Translations under genes and position numbers: made by a program | From: an uncultured Duodenibacillus sp. | Lineage (GTDB): Bacteria; Pseudomonadota; Gammaproteobacteria; Burkholderiales; Burkholderiaceae_F | DNA length: 64,000 nt | Direction of reading: 5' to 3' | NCBI GenBank assembly: GCA_944390715.1 | Contig: CALXQS010000008.1 | Span: forward strand, 1-64,000 | In this document: positions 53,463 through 62,656 of the stretch, in pieces | Numbering within the stretch: position 1 is the first letter of the stretch | Layout of the letters: every line of letters begins with the position of its first letter | Notes under the pieces: generated by a model | Database searches by the model: none | What the model was told of the DNA's origin: nothing | The model's input: the letters and a program-made list of their open reading frames with translations, nothing else

Positions 53463-56400
53463 TTATGCATTCTGCCCATACTCATATCTAGCCTTGCTTA
53501 CTCCGTCAACGCCTCTAAGCAAGCTGATCAGACGATCAGTCGGTTCTAATCGATCTTTATACACAAGACATCCCTTGAATTTCTTCAAGTTGACGATTGC
53601 CTCGCAAAGCACTCCATTTTCTGATCTTGGCGTTTCCGTCAAAAGCTTTTTCAGCTCCTTGGTATTTGCGGTTTCATCCATTTCAAAAACGAGTCGCGCG
53701 CCTCTTTTGAGGCGAACTTCTTCAATCGTCATAATCTGACTGGCTGTCATGCTCACTCGGTTCATGCGCTCGTCGAGCCGTCCGCGCCCAGCAATGACCA
53801 ACACTTCGTCAGCCTTTAGCATACTTTTATAACGCTCATACGTCTCTGAATAGGCACATACATCAATTGTTTCCTGACCGTCGCTAAGCACCACAACTGC
53901 AAAACGCCCTCGTTTGCCTTGAATGACTCGTACGTCCTGGACAATGCCAGCAATCGTCTGAGTGGTTTTGCCTACCGATAGGGATTTAAATGGGATGGAA
54001 AATTCCTTCACTTCTTGCCGATATGCATCAAACATATCCCCCGTCAGACAAAATCCATAGGCTTGCTTTTCTTCGGTGAATTTTCTCTTGTCATCCCACC
54101 TTTCAGCCTCAACCCAGCTGACAATACGCTCCTCCACGCCATTTTCGTCAGCAAAAAGACTAGCCTGTCCAACAGATGCCGCCACTGTCTGCGCAGCACT
54201 TAAGGCCTGATGCACATTGGCAAAAAGCTTGCCTCGATCCGGATCAATAGAATCGAAAGCTCCAGCACGAATCATCTGCTCAAGAATCTTTCTATTGATG
54301 CCGGGAACTCTGGCTGCCAAGTCAAAAATATCCAGATAAGGACCATTCATGAGCCTTTCATCCAGAAGCTCTTCTACGACGTTCTGGCCGACGCCCTTGA
54401 TGGCCCCCAGGCCAAAACGCACTGTTTTTTCATTCGGAACCGTGAAAAACCACTCGCTCACATTGACATCCGGCGGAAGCACTGTTACGCCCATTGCTCT
54501 GGCATCTTCAACCAATGCGCGCATCTTCTCCCCAGAATCCATGGACAAGCACAAGTTGCCGGCAGTAAAGCAAGCCGTGTGATGAACCTTAAGATAAGCA
54601 GTTTGCCAAGCCACGTATGAGTAGGCTGCGGCGTGAGACTTGTTGAAGCCATAGCCAGCAAACTTCTCCATCAAATCGAAGATTTCCGTTGCTGTTGCTT
54701 CGCTCACATTACGTTCAGCAGCGCCTTTGATGAAAACGGCTCTCTGCCGCTTCATCTCCTCAACATTCTTCTTGCCCATCGCTCGTCGCAGCAAATCGGC
54801 TCCGCCCAGCGAATAGCCGCCGATAGCACGAGCCACCAGCATCACCTGTTCCTGGTACACCATGATGCCGTATGTTTCACGCAGAATCGGCTCCATGCGG
54901 GGATCCAGATACTCCACTTTTTCTCTACCGAACTTTCGGTCAATAAAGTGAGGAATCTGATCCATCGGACCAGGTCTATAAAGTGCGTTCAGAGCAACGA
55001 GATCCTCCAAGCAGTCCGGCTTGGCCTTGCGCAACTGATCTCGCATGCCTTCGGATTCAAATTGAAAGACTGCTCCTGTATTTCCTGTTTGAAACAATTC
55101 GAGCGTCGCTTTGTCGTCCACCGGGATGCGGGAAAGGTCAAACTTTTTGCCCGGATGAAGCCGATCAATATATTCGACAGCCTTACTGAGAATTGTCAGC
55201 GTCGTGAGCCCCAAAAAGTCGAACTTCACAAGTCCAACATTTTCCACATCCTTCTTGTCAAACTGACTGACGGTGTTTTCCGGCTTGCCGTCAGCGTTGT
55301 AAAGAGGACAGAAATCCGTCAGCTTGCCCGGGGCAATGAGAACGCCGCCGGCATGCATGCCAAGATTTCGCGTGAGACCTTCCAACTCCTTGGCATAACC
55401 CATGAGTTCTTGAAATTCCGGATCCTCGGAAAGCGTCTTGAAATCGCGCTCCATCTCCGCAGCTTTGGCAAGCGTGATGTCCATGCCTGGTTTTTGCGGT
55501 ATGAGCCTGGCCAATTCATCGACCTTGTTGTAGCTCATATTGAGAACACGGCCAACGTCGCGTACGACAGCCTTTGCTCCCATGGCGCCAAACGTCACGA
55601 TCTGGCTGACGGCAGGGACTCCATATGTGCGCTTGACGTACTCAATCGTACGATCACGATTATGCTGACAAAAGTCAACGTCAAAGTCAGGCATTGAAAC
55701 GCGCTCTGGGTTCAGAAAGCGTTCAAACAGCAACCCGTAATGCAGCGGATCCAGATCCGTAATGCCCAATGCATAGGCCACGAGCGATCCAGCTCCCGAT
55801 CCTCGCCCTGGGCCGACGGCAACTCCGTTTCTCTTCGACCAGTTGATGAAGTCCTGCACGATGAGAAAGTACCCAGGAAACTTCATCGAAGTAATTGTCT
55901 TTAACTCGTACTCCAGTCGCTCGAGATACTCCGGCTTGCGCTTTTCTCGCTCCGACTCATCGGGATAAAGAAATTCAAGTCTGCGATCAAGCCCTTCGTG
56001 AGAAAGTTTGACCATGTAGTCATCCAGACTCATTCCTTCCGGAGTTGGAAACACCGGCAATTGCGGCTTTTGCAGCACGCCATCCAAATTGCATCGTTGA
56101 GCAATGACGACGGTGTTTTCTATTGCCTGAGGGATGTCGGCAAAAAGCTCGAGCATCTCCTCTTCTGTCTTGAGATATTGTTCGGGCGAAAAATCCTTAG
56201 GTCTTCTTGGGTCAGCGAGAACGTGACCGTTCGCGATGCAGCAGCGCACCTCATGGGCAGTGAAGTCCTCCTTCTTCAAAAACTGAATGGGGTGCGTTGC
56301 TACGACTGGGATGTTGTGCTTGACAGCAAACCCTGCCATCCTTGAGGCGACTGCCTCATCATTCTTGCGCCCCGCCCGCTGCAGATCAATGTAAAAGCGT

Positions 56401-56897
56401 CCCGGAAAAGCCGTCTGCAGCTTTTGAGTAATGACTTCAGCTTCATCGAGCTTCTTGCTCATCAGATGGCGCTCGACAATCCCCCGCGGGCCACCAGAGA
56501 GACAAATCAGACCGCAACAGCTTTCCTGCGTCAGCCAATCAAGCCTGACTTCACCTCGTCCAAGGTATTGATTGAGCATCCAGCCGCGCGAGAGCAATTC
56601 GCAAAGCGATAAATACCCCTCATGATTCTGACAATAGATGGTCAATCGATAAGGCTTGTCGCGATCCTGTGCATTGAGATTCGTGATCCATAAATCGCAC
56701 CCCAGAATCGGTTTGATGCCGTCGGCAATCGCGTGCGAATAAAAACGCAGCCCTCCGAAAATGTTCATCGAATCCGTCAATCCCAGCGCCACGCCGCCTT
56801 GTGCGGCAACAGCCTCAAGAATAGGGTCAAGGCGCACAATCCCATCCGTAATGGAATACTCGGAATGAAAACGAAGATGAACAAAGTTGGCTGACAT
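53463..56897 (-). CDS. dnaE: DNA polymerase III alpha subunit
   Basis: Replicative polymerase subunit of 1144 residues. The N-terminal PHP domain begins HLRFHSEYSITDG; the palm has GPGRGSGAGSLVAY and the catalytic PDFDVDFC. A helix-hairpin-helix region, an OB-fold and a C-terminal tau-binding part follow. ATG at 56897 gives the standard MSANFVHLRFHSEYS start; the frame is open 66 bases earlier but not conserved. Length is close to E. coli (1160). It precedes the PbgA-like gene by 24 bases. Confidence 0.96.
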   Translation of the reverse strand: MSANFVHLRFHSEYSITDGIVRLDPILEAVAAQGGVALGLTDSMNIFGGLRFYSHAIADGIKPILGCDLWITNLNAQDRDKPYRLTIYCQNHEGYLSLCELLSRGWMLNQYLGRGEVRLDWLTQESCCGLICLSGGPRGIVERHLMSKKLDEAEVITQKLQTAFPGRFYIDLQRAGRKNDEAVASRMAGFAVKHNIPVVATHPIQFLKKEDFTAHEVRCCIANGHVLADPRRPKDFSPEQYLKTEEEMLELFADIPQAIENTVVIAQRCNLDGVLQKPQLPVFPTPEGMSLDDYMVKLSHEGLDRRLEFLYPDESEREKRKPEYLERLEYELKTITSMKFPGYFLIVQDFINWSKRNGVAVGPGRGSGAGSLVAYALGITDLDPLHYGLLFERFLNPERVSMPDFDVDFCQHNRDRTIEYVKRTYGVPAVSQIVTFGAMGAKAVVRDVGRVLNMSYNKVDELARLIPQKPGMDITLAKAAEMERDFKTLSEDPEFQELMGYAKELEGLTRNLGMHAGGVLIAPGKLTDFCPLYNADGKPENTVSQFDKKDVENVGLVKFDFLGLTTLTILSKAVEYIDRLHPGKKFDLSRIPVDDKATLELFQTGNTGAVFQFESEGMRDQLRKAKPDCLEDLVALNALYRPGPMDQIPHFIDRKFGREKVEYLDPRMEPILRETYGIMVYQEQVMLVARAIGGYSLGGADLLRRAMGKKNVEEMKRQRAVFIKGAAERNVSEATATEIFDLMEKFAGYGFNKSHAAAYSYVAWQTAYLKVHHTACFTAGNLCLSMDSGEKMRALVEDARAMGVTVLPPDVNVSEWFFTVPNEKTVRFGLGAIKGVGQNVVEELLDERLMNGPYLDIFDLAARVPGINRKILEQMIRAGAFDSIDPDRGKLFANVHQALSAAQTVAASVGQASLFADENGVEERIVSWVEAERWDDKRKFTEEKQAYGFCLTGDMFDAYRQEVKEFSIPFKSLSVGKTTQTIAGIVQDVRVIQGKRGRFAVVVLSDGQETIDVCAYSETYERYKSMLKADEVLVIAGRGRLDERMNRVSMTASQIMTIEEVRLKRGARLVFEMDETANTKELKKLLTETPRSENGVLCEAIVNLKKFKGCLVYKDRLEPTDRLISLLRGVDGVSKARYEYGQNA

Positions 56898-56991
56898 GAG
56901 GCGACAGATTTTCTGAAAACAAAATCTAGCGCTAAAGGGAACCCAGAGGATTCCCATTAGCAACGCGATAAAGCGTAAAAAGGCTCAGGGC

Positions 56992-58656
56992 TTAATGCTT
57001 TAAAGGCTTAAAGCGCAGGCGATGCGGACGCGCAGCCTCTTCGCCAAGACGCTTGCGCTTGTCGGCCTCATACTCGTTGTAGTTGCCGTCAAAAAACACC
57101 ACCTTGCTGTCGCCCTCGAAAGCGAGTATGTGGGTGGCGATTCTATCGAGGAACCATCGATCATGAGATGTCACGAGAGCACAACCGGCAAACTCAAGAA
57201 GCGACTCCTCAAGTGCACGCAGCGTCTCTACGTCAAGATCGTTGGAGGGTTCATCCAAAAGCAGCACATTGCCGCCTTTGAGCAGCGTTGCGGCCAGATG
57301 CAGGCGACCGCGTTCGCCGCCCGAGAGAACTCCTACAAGCTTTTGCTGATCGCCGCCCTTGAAATTAAATCGTCCAAGATAAGCACGCGAAGGCATTTCA
57401 AATTTGCCGACCTGCAAAACATCAAGCCCGCCTGAGATGGCTTCAAAAACCGTTTTGTCATTAGGCAGAGAATCGCGCATCTGAGCAACGGCAGCCAGAC
57501 GCACGGTATCACCAAGCACAATCTCGCCGCTATCGGGCTGCTCCTTGCCGGCGATCATCTTAAAGAGCGTCGACTTGCCGGCGCCATTGGGACCAATAAC
57601 GCCCACAATTGCACCGGGCGGCACGGTAAAGGATAGGTCATCGATCAGCAGTCTGTCGCCAAAGCCCTTGGAGACATGATGAAACTCAATGACCTTGTTG
57701 CCCAAACGCTCGGCAACCGGGATGAATATCTCATTGGTTTCATTGCGGCGCTGATATTCGTAGCTCGACAGCTCTTCAAAGCGGTTCAAGCGTGCCTTGG
57801 CCTTGGCCTGACGTCCCTTGGGGTTCTGCCGCACCCATTCAAGCTCATGGCGAATGGCCTTTGCTCTGGACTCCTGCTGACGCTTTTCCATCTCCAAGCG
57901 CTTTTCTTTTTGCTCAAGCCACGAAGAGTAATTTCCCTTCCACGGAATTCCCTCGCCTCTGTCAAGCTCAAGAATCCACTCCGCAGCGTTATCCAAAAAG
58001 TATCGGTCATGCGTCACGGCCACAACAGTGCCCGGGAACCGATGCAGGAACTGTTCAAGCCACTCCACACTCTCAGCATCAAGATGGTTGGTCGGCTCGT
58101 CAAGAAGAAGCATGTCAGGGCGCGACAACAAAAGCCGGCAGAGCGCGACACGTCGCTTTTCGCCGCCCGAGAGGTGCTCAATTTTTGCTTCCCAGGGCGG
58201 AAGGCGCAGCGCATCGGCCGCAATTTCCATTTGAGTGGAAGCATCGGTTCCAGCTGCCGCAATGATCGCTTCAAGCCGAGCCTGTTCAGCGGCAAGCGCA
58301 TCAAAATCCGCATCGGGTTCAGCATACGCCGCATAAACCTCTTCGAGCTTTGCCTGCGCCTGCATCACCTCGCCCATGCCTTCTTCTACGCACTGGCGCA
58401 CGGTGGCATTAGGATCGAGCTGAGGCTCCTGAGGCAGATAGCCTATCTTCAGTCCGGTCTGCCAAATGATCTCTCCTTCAATATCGGTATCGACTCCTGC
58501 CATGATTTTCAACAAAGTCGATTTGCCTGCGCCATTTAAGCCAAGCACGCCGATCTTGGCGCCGGGGAAAAACGACAGGGAGATATCTTTCAGAATCTGC
58601 CGCTTGGGAGGCACAACCTTTCCCACGCGGTTCATAGTCATGACGTACTGAGCCAT
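56992..58656 (-). CDS. ettA: Energy-dependent translational throttle protein EttA
   Basis: ABC-F protein of 554 residues (E. coli 555) that binds the ribosomal E site and gates early elongation by ATP/ADP level. Two ATPase domains: GLNGAGKSTLLKI with LSGGEKRRVALCRLL, and GPNGAGKSTLFKM with LSGGERGRLHLA. The arm and linker between them are the ABC-F type. Start at ATG 58656 (MAQYVMTMNRV) with GGA seven bases upstream; the frame is open further upstream. Confidence 0.96.
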   Translation of the reverse strand: MAQYVMTMNRVGKVVPPKRQILKDISLSFFPGAKIGVLGLNGAGKSTLLKIMAGVDTDIEGEIIWQTGLKIGYLPQEPQLDPNATVRQCVEEGMGEVMQAQAKLEEVYAAYAEPDADFDALAAEQARLEAIIAAAGTDASTQMEIAADALRLPPWEAKIEHLSGGEKRRVALCRLLLSRPDMLLLDEPTNHLDAESVEWLEQFLHRFPGTVVAVTHDRYFLDNAAEWILELDRGEGIPWKGNYSSWLEQKEKRLEMEKRQQESRAKAIRHELEWVRQNPKGRQAKAKARLNRFEELSSYEYQRRNETNEIFIPVAERLGNKVIEFHHVSKGFGDRLLIDDLSFTVPPGAIVGVIGPNGAGKSTLFKMIAGKEQPDSGEIVLGDTVRLAAVAQMRDSLPNDKTVFEAISGGLDVLQVGKFEMPSRAYLGRFNFKGGDQQKLVGVLSGGERGRLHLAATLLKGGNVLLLDEPSNDLDVETLRALEESLLEFAGCALVTSHDRWFLDRIATHILAFEGDSKVVFFDGNYNEYEADKRKRLGEEAARPHRLRFKPLKH

Positions 58657-58841
58657 CGAAGGTTCCGTATAAATATTTTGGGGATGAAATAGAAAGAGAT
58701 TGGCTCGGCGAAGTATTTCGCTCAAAACCGGAATCTCTGCGCAAACAAGCCAAAAAGCCATTCTCTAAGGCCTTTTGGCATTTTATTTGGATCTGTCTTT
58801 AGGAAGACGCAAGTTTACCAAAACCGCTTTCGCAAAAAGTC

Positions 58842-58897
58842 AAAAAGCCGCCCGCACCAACCCGTGAATAAAACAATCGGTATCGGTGCGGCGGCTT
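58842..58897 (-). terminator. intrinsic terminator
   Basis: On the minus strand AAGCCGCCGCACC pairs with GGTGCGGGCGGCTT (one bulge) around a loop of about 26 bases and is followed by TTTTT. It ends the Arg/Asp-rich gene. The plus strand also has a T run after the stem. Confidence 0.65.
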
Positions 58898-58929
58898 GGA
58901 GGACTTTTTTGCTTCAAACCTAGAAAACC

Positions 58930-59331
58930 TTAGCGTCCAGGCCTGTGATCTCTGCGGTCATCTCTGCGGTCATCTCGACGATCCGGCCCCCTTCTATGCT
59001 CGGGTTTGCGGCGAGGCGGATCTCTGCGGTCATCGCGACCACGGCGAGGCTCCGGTCTGCCGGGACGAGCACCGCGACGCCTTTCTTCTTGATGGCGCCG
59101 ACGCAGTTCCTTGCGCCAGTCGTCGCGCGAATAGCGTCTATTTGTCTTGCGGTCGTAGTAGTACCTGCCATCCCAGCGGGCATCATCACGATGCCGTTCA
59201 AAGTATTCACGCTCGGAGCGATCCTTGATACTTGAAATTAAATCCAAAAATCCTCTGTCATCGGCCGATGCCGCAAGCGGCATAAGACTCAATGCACCAG
59301 CAGCCATTAGGAATTTACGTCTGGAAAACAT
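58930..59331 (-). CDS. Tat-exported RcnB-like protein with Arg/Asp-rich repeats
   Basis: Small protein of 133 residues. The N-terminus MFSRRKFLMAAGALS is a twin-arginine signal (SRRKFL then a hydrophobic stretch ending LAASA), predicting Tat export to the periplasm. The mature part resembles RcnB-type proteins (DGRYYYDRKTNRRYSRDDW). It ends in about 60 residues of low complexity rich in Arg, Asp, Pro and Glu, with tandem RRDD units encoded by 12-base DNA repeats. AGGAGG six bases before ATG 59331 fixes the start. Function unknown; metal or polyanion binding is possible. Confidence 0.7.
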   Translation of the reverse strand: MFSRRKFLMAAGALSLMPLAASADDRGFLDLISSIKDRSEREYFERHRDDARWDGRYYYDRKTNRRYSRDDWRKELRRRHQEERRRGARPGRPEPRRGRDDRRDPPRRKPEHRRGPDRRDDRRDDRRDHRPGR

Positions 59332-59530
59332 CCTCGACCTCCTCAAAAAAATTGAGCACAGCAGTATGTTTTATGAGTCGATCCTAGCACTGGCGCATTG
59401 ATTTAATTGTTATTTTGCGCTTCGCACAAGATTTCCCTTGATATCGTTTCTACCGCACCTCTTTGCAAGGATTTCATAGTCGTGTCTTATCACCACCATT
59501 CGTTGCTATTTGAAAAATTCATTTTGAGAC

Positions 59531-59559
59531 TTCGAAACCTTGTCCATTCAAGCTACAAT
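59531..59559 (+). promoter_or_regulatory. candidate promoter for mltD
   Basis: TTCGAA (59531-59536) and TACAAT (59554-59559) are separated by 17 bases, about 50 bases before the mltD ATG. The -10 matches five of six, the -35 three of six. Confidence 0.4.
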
Positions 59560-59609
59560 GCCCCGCGTACTGCTTTAACCTTTATTTTCTTTCGGCTCAA
59601 CACCTCTTC

Positions 59610-61118
59610 ATGCGTCATCTGTGCAAAGCTGTTTTCATCTGGCTATCATGGCTTTGCCTCGTAGCGCCGGCAACCTCTGCGACAGTCACCCCCGCGCAGG
59701 CTGCAGCTGAAGTGCAAGCAGCTGACGATCTGCCCGCAACAGAAGCCGAAGTCTCTCCTCCCGTCGACATTTGGGACCGCATACGACGCGGCTTTTCCAT
59801 GCCTGCGCTCAACAACCGCCGAGTTGCTCAGTCCATACGCTCATATTCTCGCAACCCCAAAAACATCGAACGAACATTCAACAGAGCCGGCAAGTACCTC
59901 TACCACATTGTCGAAGAAATTGAAAAGCGAGGCTTGCCCACGGAGCTTGCGCTCTTGCCGTTTGTCGAGAGCGCGTTTCAACCTGAAGCACTTTCTCATG
60001 CAAAAGCAGCAGGGCTGTGGCAGTTCATGCCGGCAACTGGAAATATTTTCTCTTTGCAGCAAAATTTCTGGAAAGACGAAAGGCGCGACGTTTTAGAAAG
60101 TACGCGCGCCGCACTTGACTACCTGCAGCAGCTTCATGCCACTTTTGGAGACTGGCAGCTTGCTCTGGCTGCCTACAACTGGGGCGAAGGCAGCGTCTCA
60201 CGCGCCATTCGCCGCAACAAAGCTCGCCATCGTCCAGCAAACTATTCAAATCTGCGCATGCCGCGCGAAACAGCCTACTACGTACCTAGGCTCGAGGCGA
60301 TCAAGCGCATCGTGGAGAATCCTGAAAAATACGGCATCACGCTGCCGGCCATCGACAATGAGCCTTACTTCGTGCGCATCACCAAGAGCCGCGATATCGA
60401 CATGAAGACGGCTGCGGCGCTTGCAGAGATGAACGAAGACGAATTCAGGCTTCTTAATCCGGGATTCAACTTGCCGGTCATCGTGGCCAGCCACAATTCG
60501 AGCATTTTGCTGCCGCGCGAAAACGTCGAAATTTTTCTCGACAATTTGGCAAGCTGGATGAGTACCGGCAAGCCTTTGTCAAGCTGGGTTCTTTATCACG
60601 TCAAAGACAAGGAAACTCTTGCCGACATTGCCGTGAAGACAGGCATGACGGAAGAAGAGCTGCGCCGCATCAACGGCATTCCCAAAGGAAGACGAGTTCT
60701 TGCCGGATCCGCACTTCTTGTCGACGCCAACGGCCGCATGGCCCCGGAAATTGCCCAGGAAGAACTCAATGCCCGCGTCAAGCTCTCGCCCCCCGAAATA
60801 CGCCGCGTGGTTTATCGCGTGCGCCGCGGCGACACGATTTACGGCATTGCGCTAAAGTACGGCATTACGCAACGCTCCATACGCAAGACAAACAATCTGC
60901 GGACTTCAAGGCTTCGCATTGGTCAGCGTCTGGTTCTTGTGATTCCTCCCAGAGCTCAGCCCAGGCTGACTTCGGGCAAAAACGTGCACGTCGTGCGTCG
61001 CGGCGAGACGCTTTCTTCTATAGCCCGCCGTCACGGCACTACCGTCACGAAAATCCGCATGCTGAACAATTTGCGCACGACGCGCATCTCCATCGGTCAA
61101 CGTCTGAAAATCCGGTAG
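59610..61118 (+). CDS. mltD: Membrane-bound lytic transglycosylase D (LysM repeats)
   Basis: Periplasmic wall-degrading enzyme of 502 residues. A signal peptide (1 to about 23) is followed by a short linker and a family 1D SLT domain. The catalytic glutamate lies in PFVESAFQPEA, with AAGLWQFMPATG and ALAAYNWGEGSV behind it. Three LysM domains end the protein (starting YHVKDKETL, YRVRRGDTI and HVVRRGETL). It has no clear lipobox, unlike E. coli MltD. It is followed by fabI after 30 bases. Confidence 0.95.
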   Translation: MRHLCKAVFIWLSWLCLVAPATSATVTPAQAAAEVQAADDLPATEAEVSPPVDIWDRIRRGFSMPALNNRRVAQSIRSYSRNPKNIERTFNRAGKYLYHIVEEIEKRGLPTELALLPFVESAFQPEALSHAKAAGLWQFMPATGNIFSLQQNFWKDERRDVLESTRAALDYLQQLHATFGDWQLALAAYNWGEGSVSRAIRRNKARHRPANYSNLRMPRETAYYVPRLEAIKRIVENPEKYGITLPAIDNEPYFVRITKSRDIDMKTAAALAEMNEDEFRLLNPGFNLPVIVASHNSSILLPRENVEIFLDNLASWMSTGKPLSSWVLYHVKDKETLADIAVKTGMTEEELRRINGIPKGRRVLAGSALLVDANGRMAPEIAQEELNARVKLSPPEIRRVVYRVRRGDTIYGIALKYGITQRSIRKTNNLRTSRLRIGQRLVLVIPPRAQPRLTSGKNVHVVRRGETLSSIARRHGTTVTKIRMLNNLRTTRISIGQRLKIR

Positions 61119-61148
61119 ACCCCACAATCAACAAAAAGGAAGATCACT

Positions 61149-61940
61149 ATGGGTTTCCTGCAAGGTAAAAAACTTCTTATCACTGGCGTTTTGTCGAACC
61201 GCTCCATCGCCTACGGCATCGCCCAGGCCTGCCGCCGCGAAGGCGCCGAACTCGCATTTACCTATGTCGGCGAACGCTTCCATGACCGCGTCAATGCCTT
61301 TGCTCAAGAATTTGGCAGCGACATCTGCCTCGAGATGGATGTCTCCAAAGATGATCAAATCAGTGCGGTTTTCGGTGAACTGCGTGAACGCTGGGGTGGC
61401 CTTGACGGCTTTGTGCACTCCATCGGATTTGCTCCGCGCCAGTGCATTGCCGGCGACTTCTTGGAAGGCATCTCGAGGGAAGCTTTCCAGACGGCAATGG
61501 ACATCTCTGCCTACTCCTACCCAGCTTTGGCAAAGGCCGCTTTGCCTCTGATGGAAGGCCGCAAAGCGTCTATGCTTGCGTTGACCTACATCGGCAGCGA
61601 ACGCACTGTTCCCAACTACAACACAATGGGACTGTGCAAAGCTGCTCTGGAATCGGCCACGCGCTACCTTGCCGGCAGCCTTGGGCCCAAAGGCATTCGA
61701 GTCAACGCCATCAGCTCCGGTCCCATCCGTACGCTTGCCGCCTCCGGCATTCAGGACTTCTCGAAAATTCTGTCCTTCATGGACGCCAATGCTCCATTGC
61801 GCCGCACGGTAACGATTGAAGAGGTCGGAAACACTGCAGCATTTCTGCTTTCTGATCTTGCAAGCGGCATCACCGGCAACATTGCTTACGTGGATGCAGG
61901 CTTTCACAGTGTCGGCGTCAGCCCTCAGGTGACGGACTAA
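61149..61940 (+). CDS. fabI: Enoyl-[acyl-carrier-protein] reductase FabI
   Basis: NADH-dependent reductase of 263 residues that finishes each round of fatty-acid elongation. The N-terminus has GVLSNRSIAYGIA, the catalytic Tyr-Lys pair is in YNTMGLCKAALES, and VNAISSGPIRTLAASGI is typical of FabI. It is the classical triclosan-target form. AAAAGGAAG lies just before the ATG. It is closed by a large bidirectional terminator. Confidence 0.97.
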   Translation: MGFLQGKKLLITGVLSNRSIAYGIAQACRREGAELAFTYVGERFHDRVNAFAQEFGSDICLEMDVSKDDQISAVFGELRERWGGLDGFVHSIGFAPRQCIAGDFLEGISREAFQTAMDISAYSYPALAKAALPLMEGRKASMLALTYIGSERTVPNYNTMGLCKAALESATRYLAGSLGPKGIRVNAISSGPIRTLAASGIQDFSKILSFMDANAPLRRTVTIEEVGNTAAFLLSDLASGITGNIAYVDAGFHSVGVSPQVTD

Positions 61941-61968
61941 TCACGTCCTAAAGAGAGCTCCAAACACG

Positions 61969-62042
61969 AAAAATCCCGGCCGAAACGAACCGTCCCCAGA
62001 AAGCGTCTCGCTTTCTGGGGACAGTACAAAACCGGGATTTTT
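61969..62042. terminator. nested double-hairpin bidirectional terminator
   Basis: Outer arms AAAAATCCCGG and CCGGGATTTTT (61969-61979 and 62032-62042) enclose a perfect 14-base stem GTCCCCAGAAAGCG/CGCTTTCTGGGGAC with a three-base loop (61992-62022). T runs follow on both strands. It separates convergent fabI and fur. Confidence 0.8.
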
Positions 62043-62074
62043 TATGTTTTCCGATGCGCTTGACTGTTGCCGAG

Positions 62075-62539
62075 CTACTTTTGCAGAAGTCCTTTTTTGC
62101 GGCAGTCTGAACAAATGCCGTACATGGAAAGTGCATGCCCCTCCAGCTCAAACCCCAACTTTTCGGCAATCAGCTTCTGGCGCTTTTCAATTTCCTTGTC
62201 GACAAACTCCTCCACACGGCCGCATCGCGTGCAGACAATGTGATCGTGGTGCTGGCCGTCATCCATCTCGTAAGTCGCCCGATCATTGCCGAAGTAGTGG
62301 CGCACGATGAGGCCGGCTGCCTCAAACTGCGTAAGCACGCGATAAACCGTCGCGAGCCCAATATCGACATTTTCAGAAACCAGCTGCTTGTAGATGTCTT
62401 CCGCGCTCAGATGCCTGAGCTGATCGTTTTCCTGGGCCTTTTGAAAAATTTCAAGAATGCGCATACGCGGCACGGTTGCCTTCAGTCCGGCGTTTTTCAG
62501 ATCTTTCTCGGGTTCATGCCCGTCCATGAGCTTATTCAC
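62075..62539 (-). CDS. fur: Ferric uptake regulator Fur
   Basis: Metalloregulator of 154 residues. A winged-helix domain (NAGLKATVPRMRILEIF through LATVYRVLTQFE) is followed by the metal-binding dimer domain: HHDHIVCTRCG gives the first CxxC, CSDC near the C-terminus the second. I take GTG at 62539 as start because GGGAG stands six bases upstream. ATG at 62527 has no ribosome site. Divergent from bamE with a 117-base gap, the arrangement common in beta- and gammaproteobacteria. Confidence 0.95.
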   Translation of the reverse strand: MNKLMDGHEPEKDLKNAGLKATVPRMRILEIFQKAQENDQLRHLSAEDIYKQLVSENVDIGLATVYRVLTQFEAAGLIVRHYFGNDRATYEMDDGQHHDHIVCTRCGRVEEFVDKEIEKRQKLIAEKLGFELEGHALSMYGICSDCRKKGLLQK

Positions 62540-62588
62540 AAAAATCTCCCGCTGCCTGCTGATGAGGCATTCATTTCTGATCAATACC

Positions 62589-62601
62589 CGTTATCATAAC
62601 G
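62589..62601. promoter_or_regulatory. palindrome in the fur/bamE divergent promoter region
   Basis: CGTTATCATAACG is a perfect 13-base palindrome. It contains a -10-like hexamer on each strand (TATCAT on plus, TATGAT on minus). It may be overlapping divergent promoters. Similarity to a Fur box is only partial, so autoregulation is speculative. Confidence 0.35.
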
Positions 62602-62656
62602 GCAACTCAAACCCAATGGATTGCCCCTGCCGCAATCCAGGATTTTTTTGCTCATC

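Noticed and set aside
58945..58990. Short tandem repeats considered as a CRISPR-like array
   Set aside because: Units are 12 bases without spacers and are in-frame codons of the RRDD tail; no cas gene is present.
58896..59235. Plus-strand frames opposite the Arg/Asp-rich gene
   Set aside because: They exist only because the 12-base repeats of the minus-strand gene leave other frames open. The minus-strand gene has an ideal ribosome site and a Tat signal.
62589..62601. Palindrome considered as a true Fur box
   Set aside because: It matches the 19-base Fur consensus only in its core, so I keep it as a promoter palindrome and not as a Fur site.
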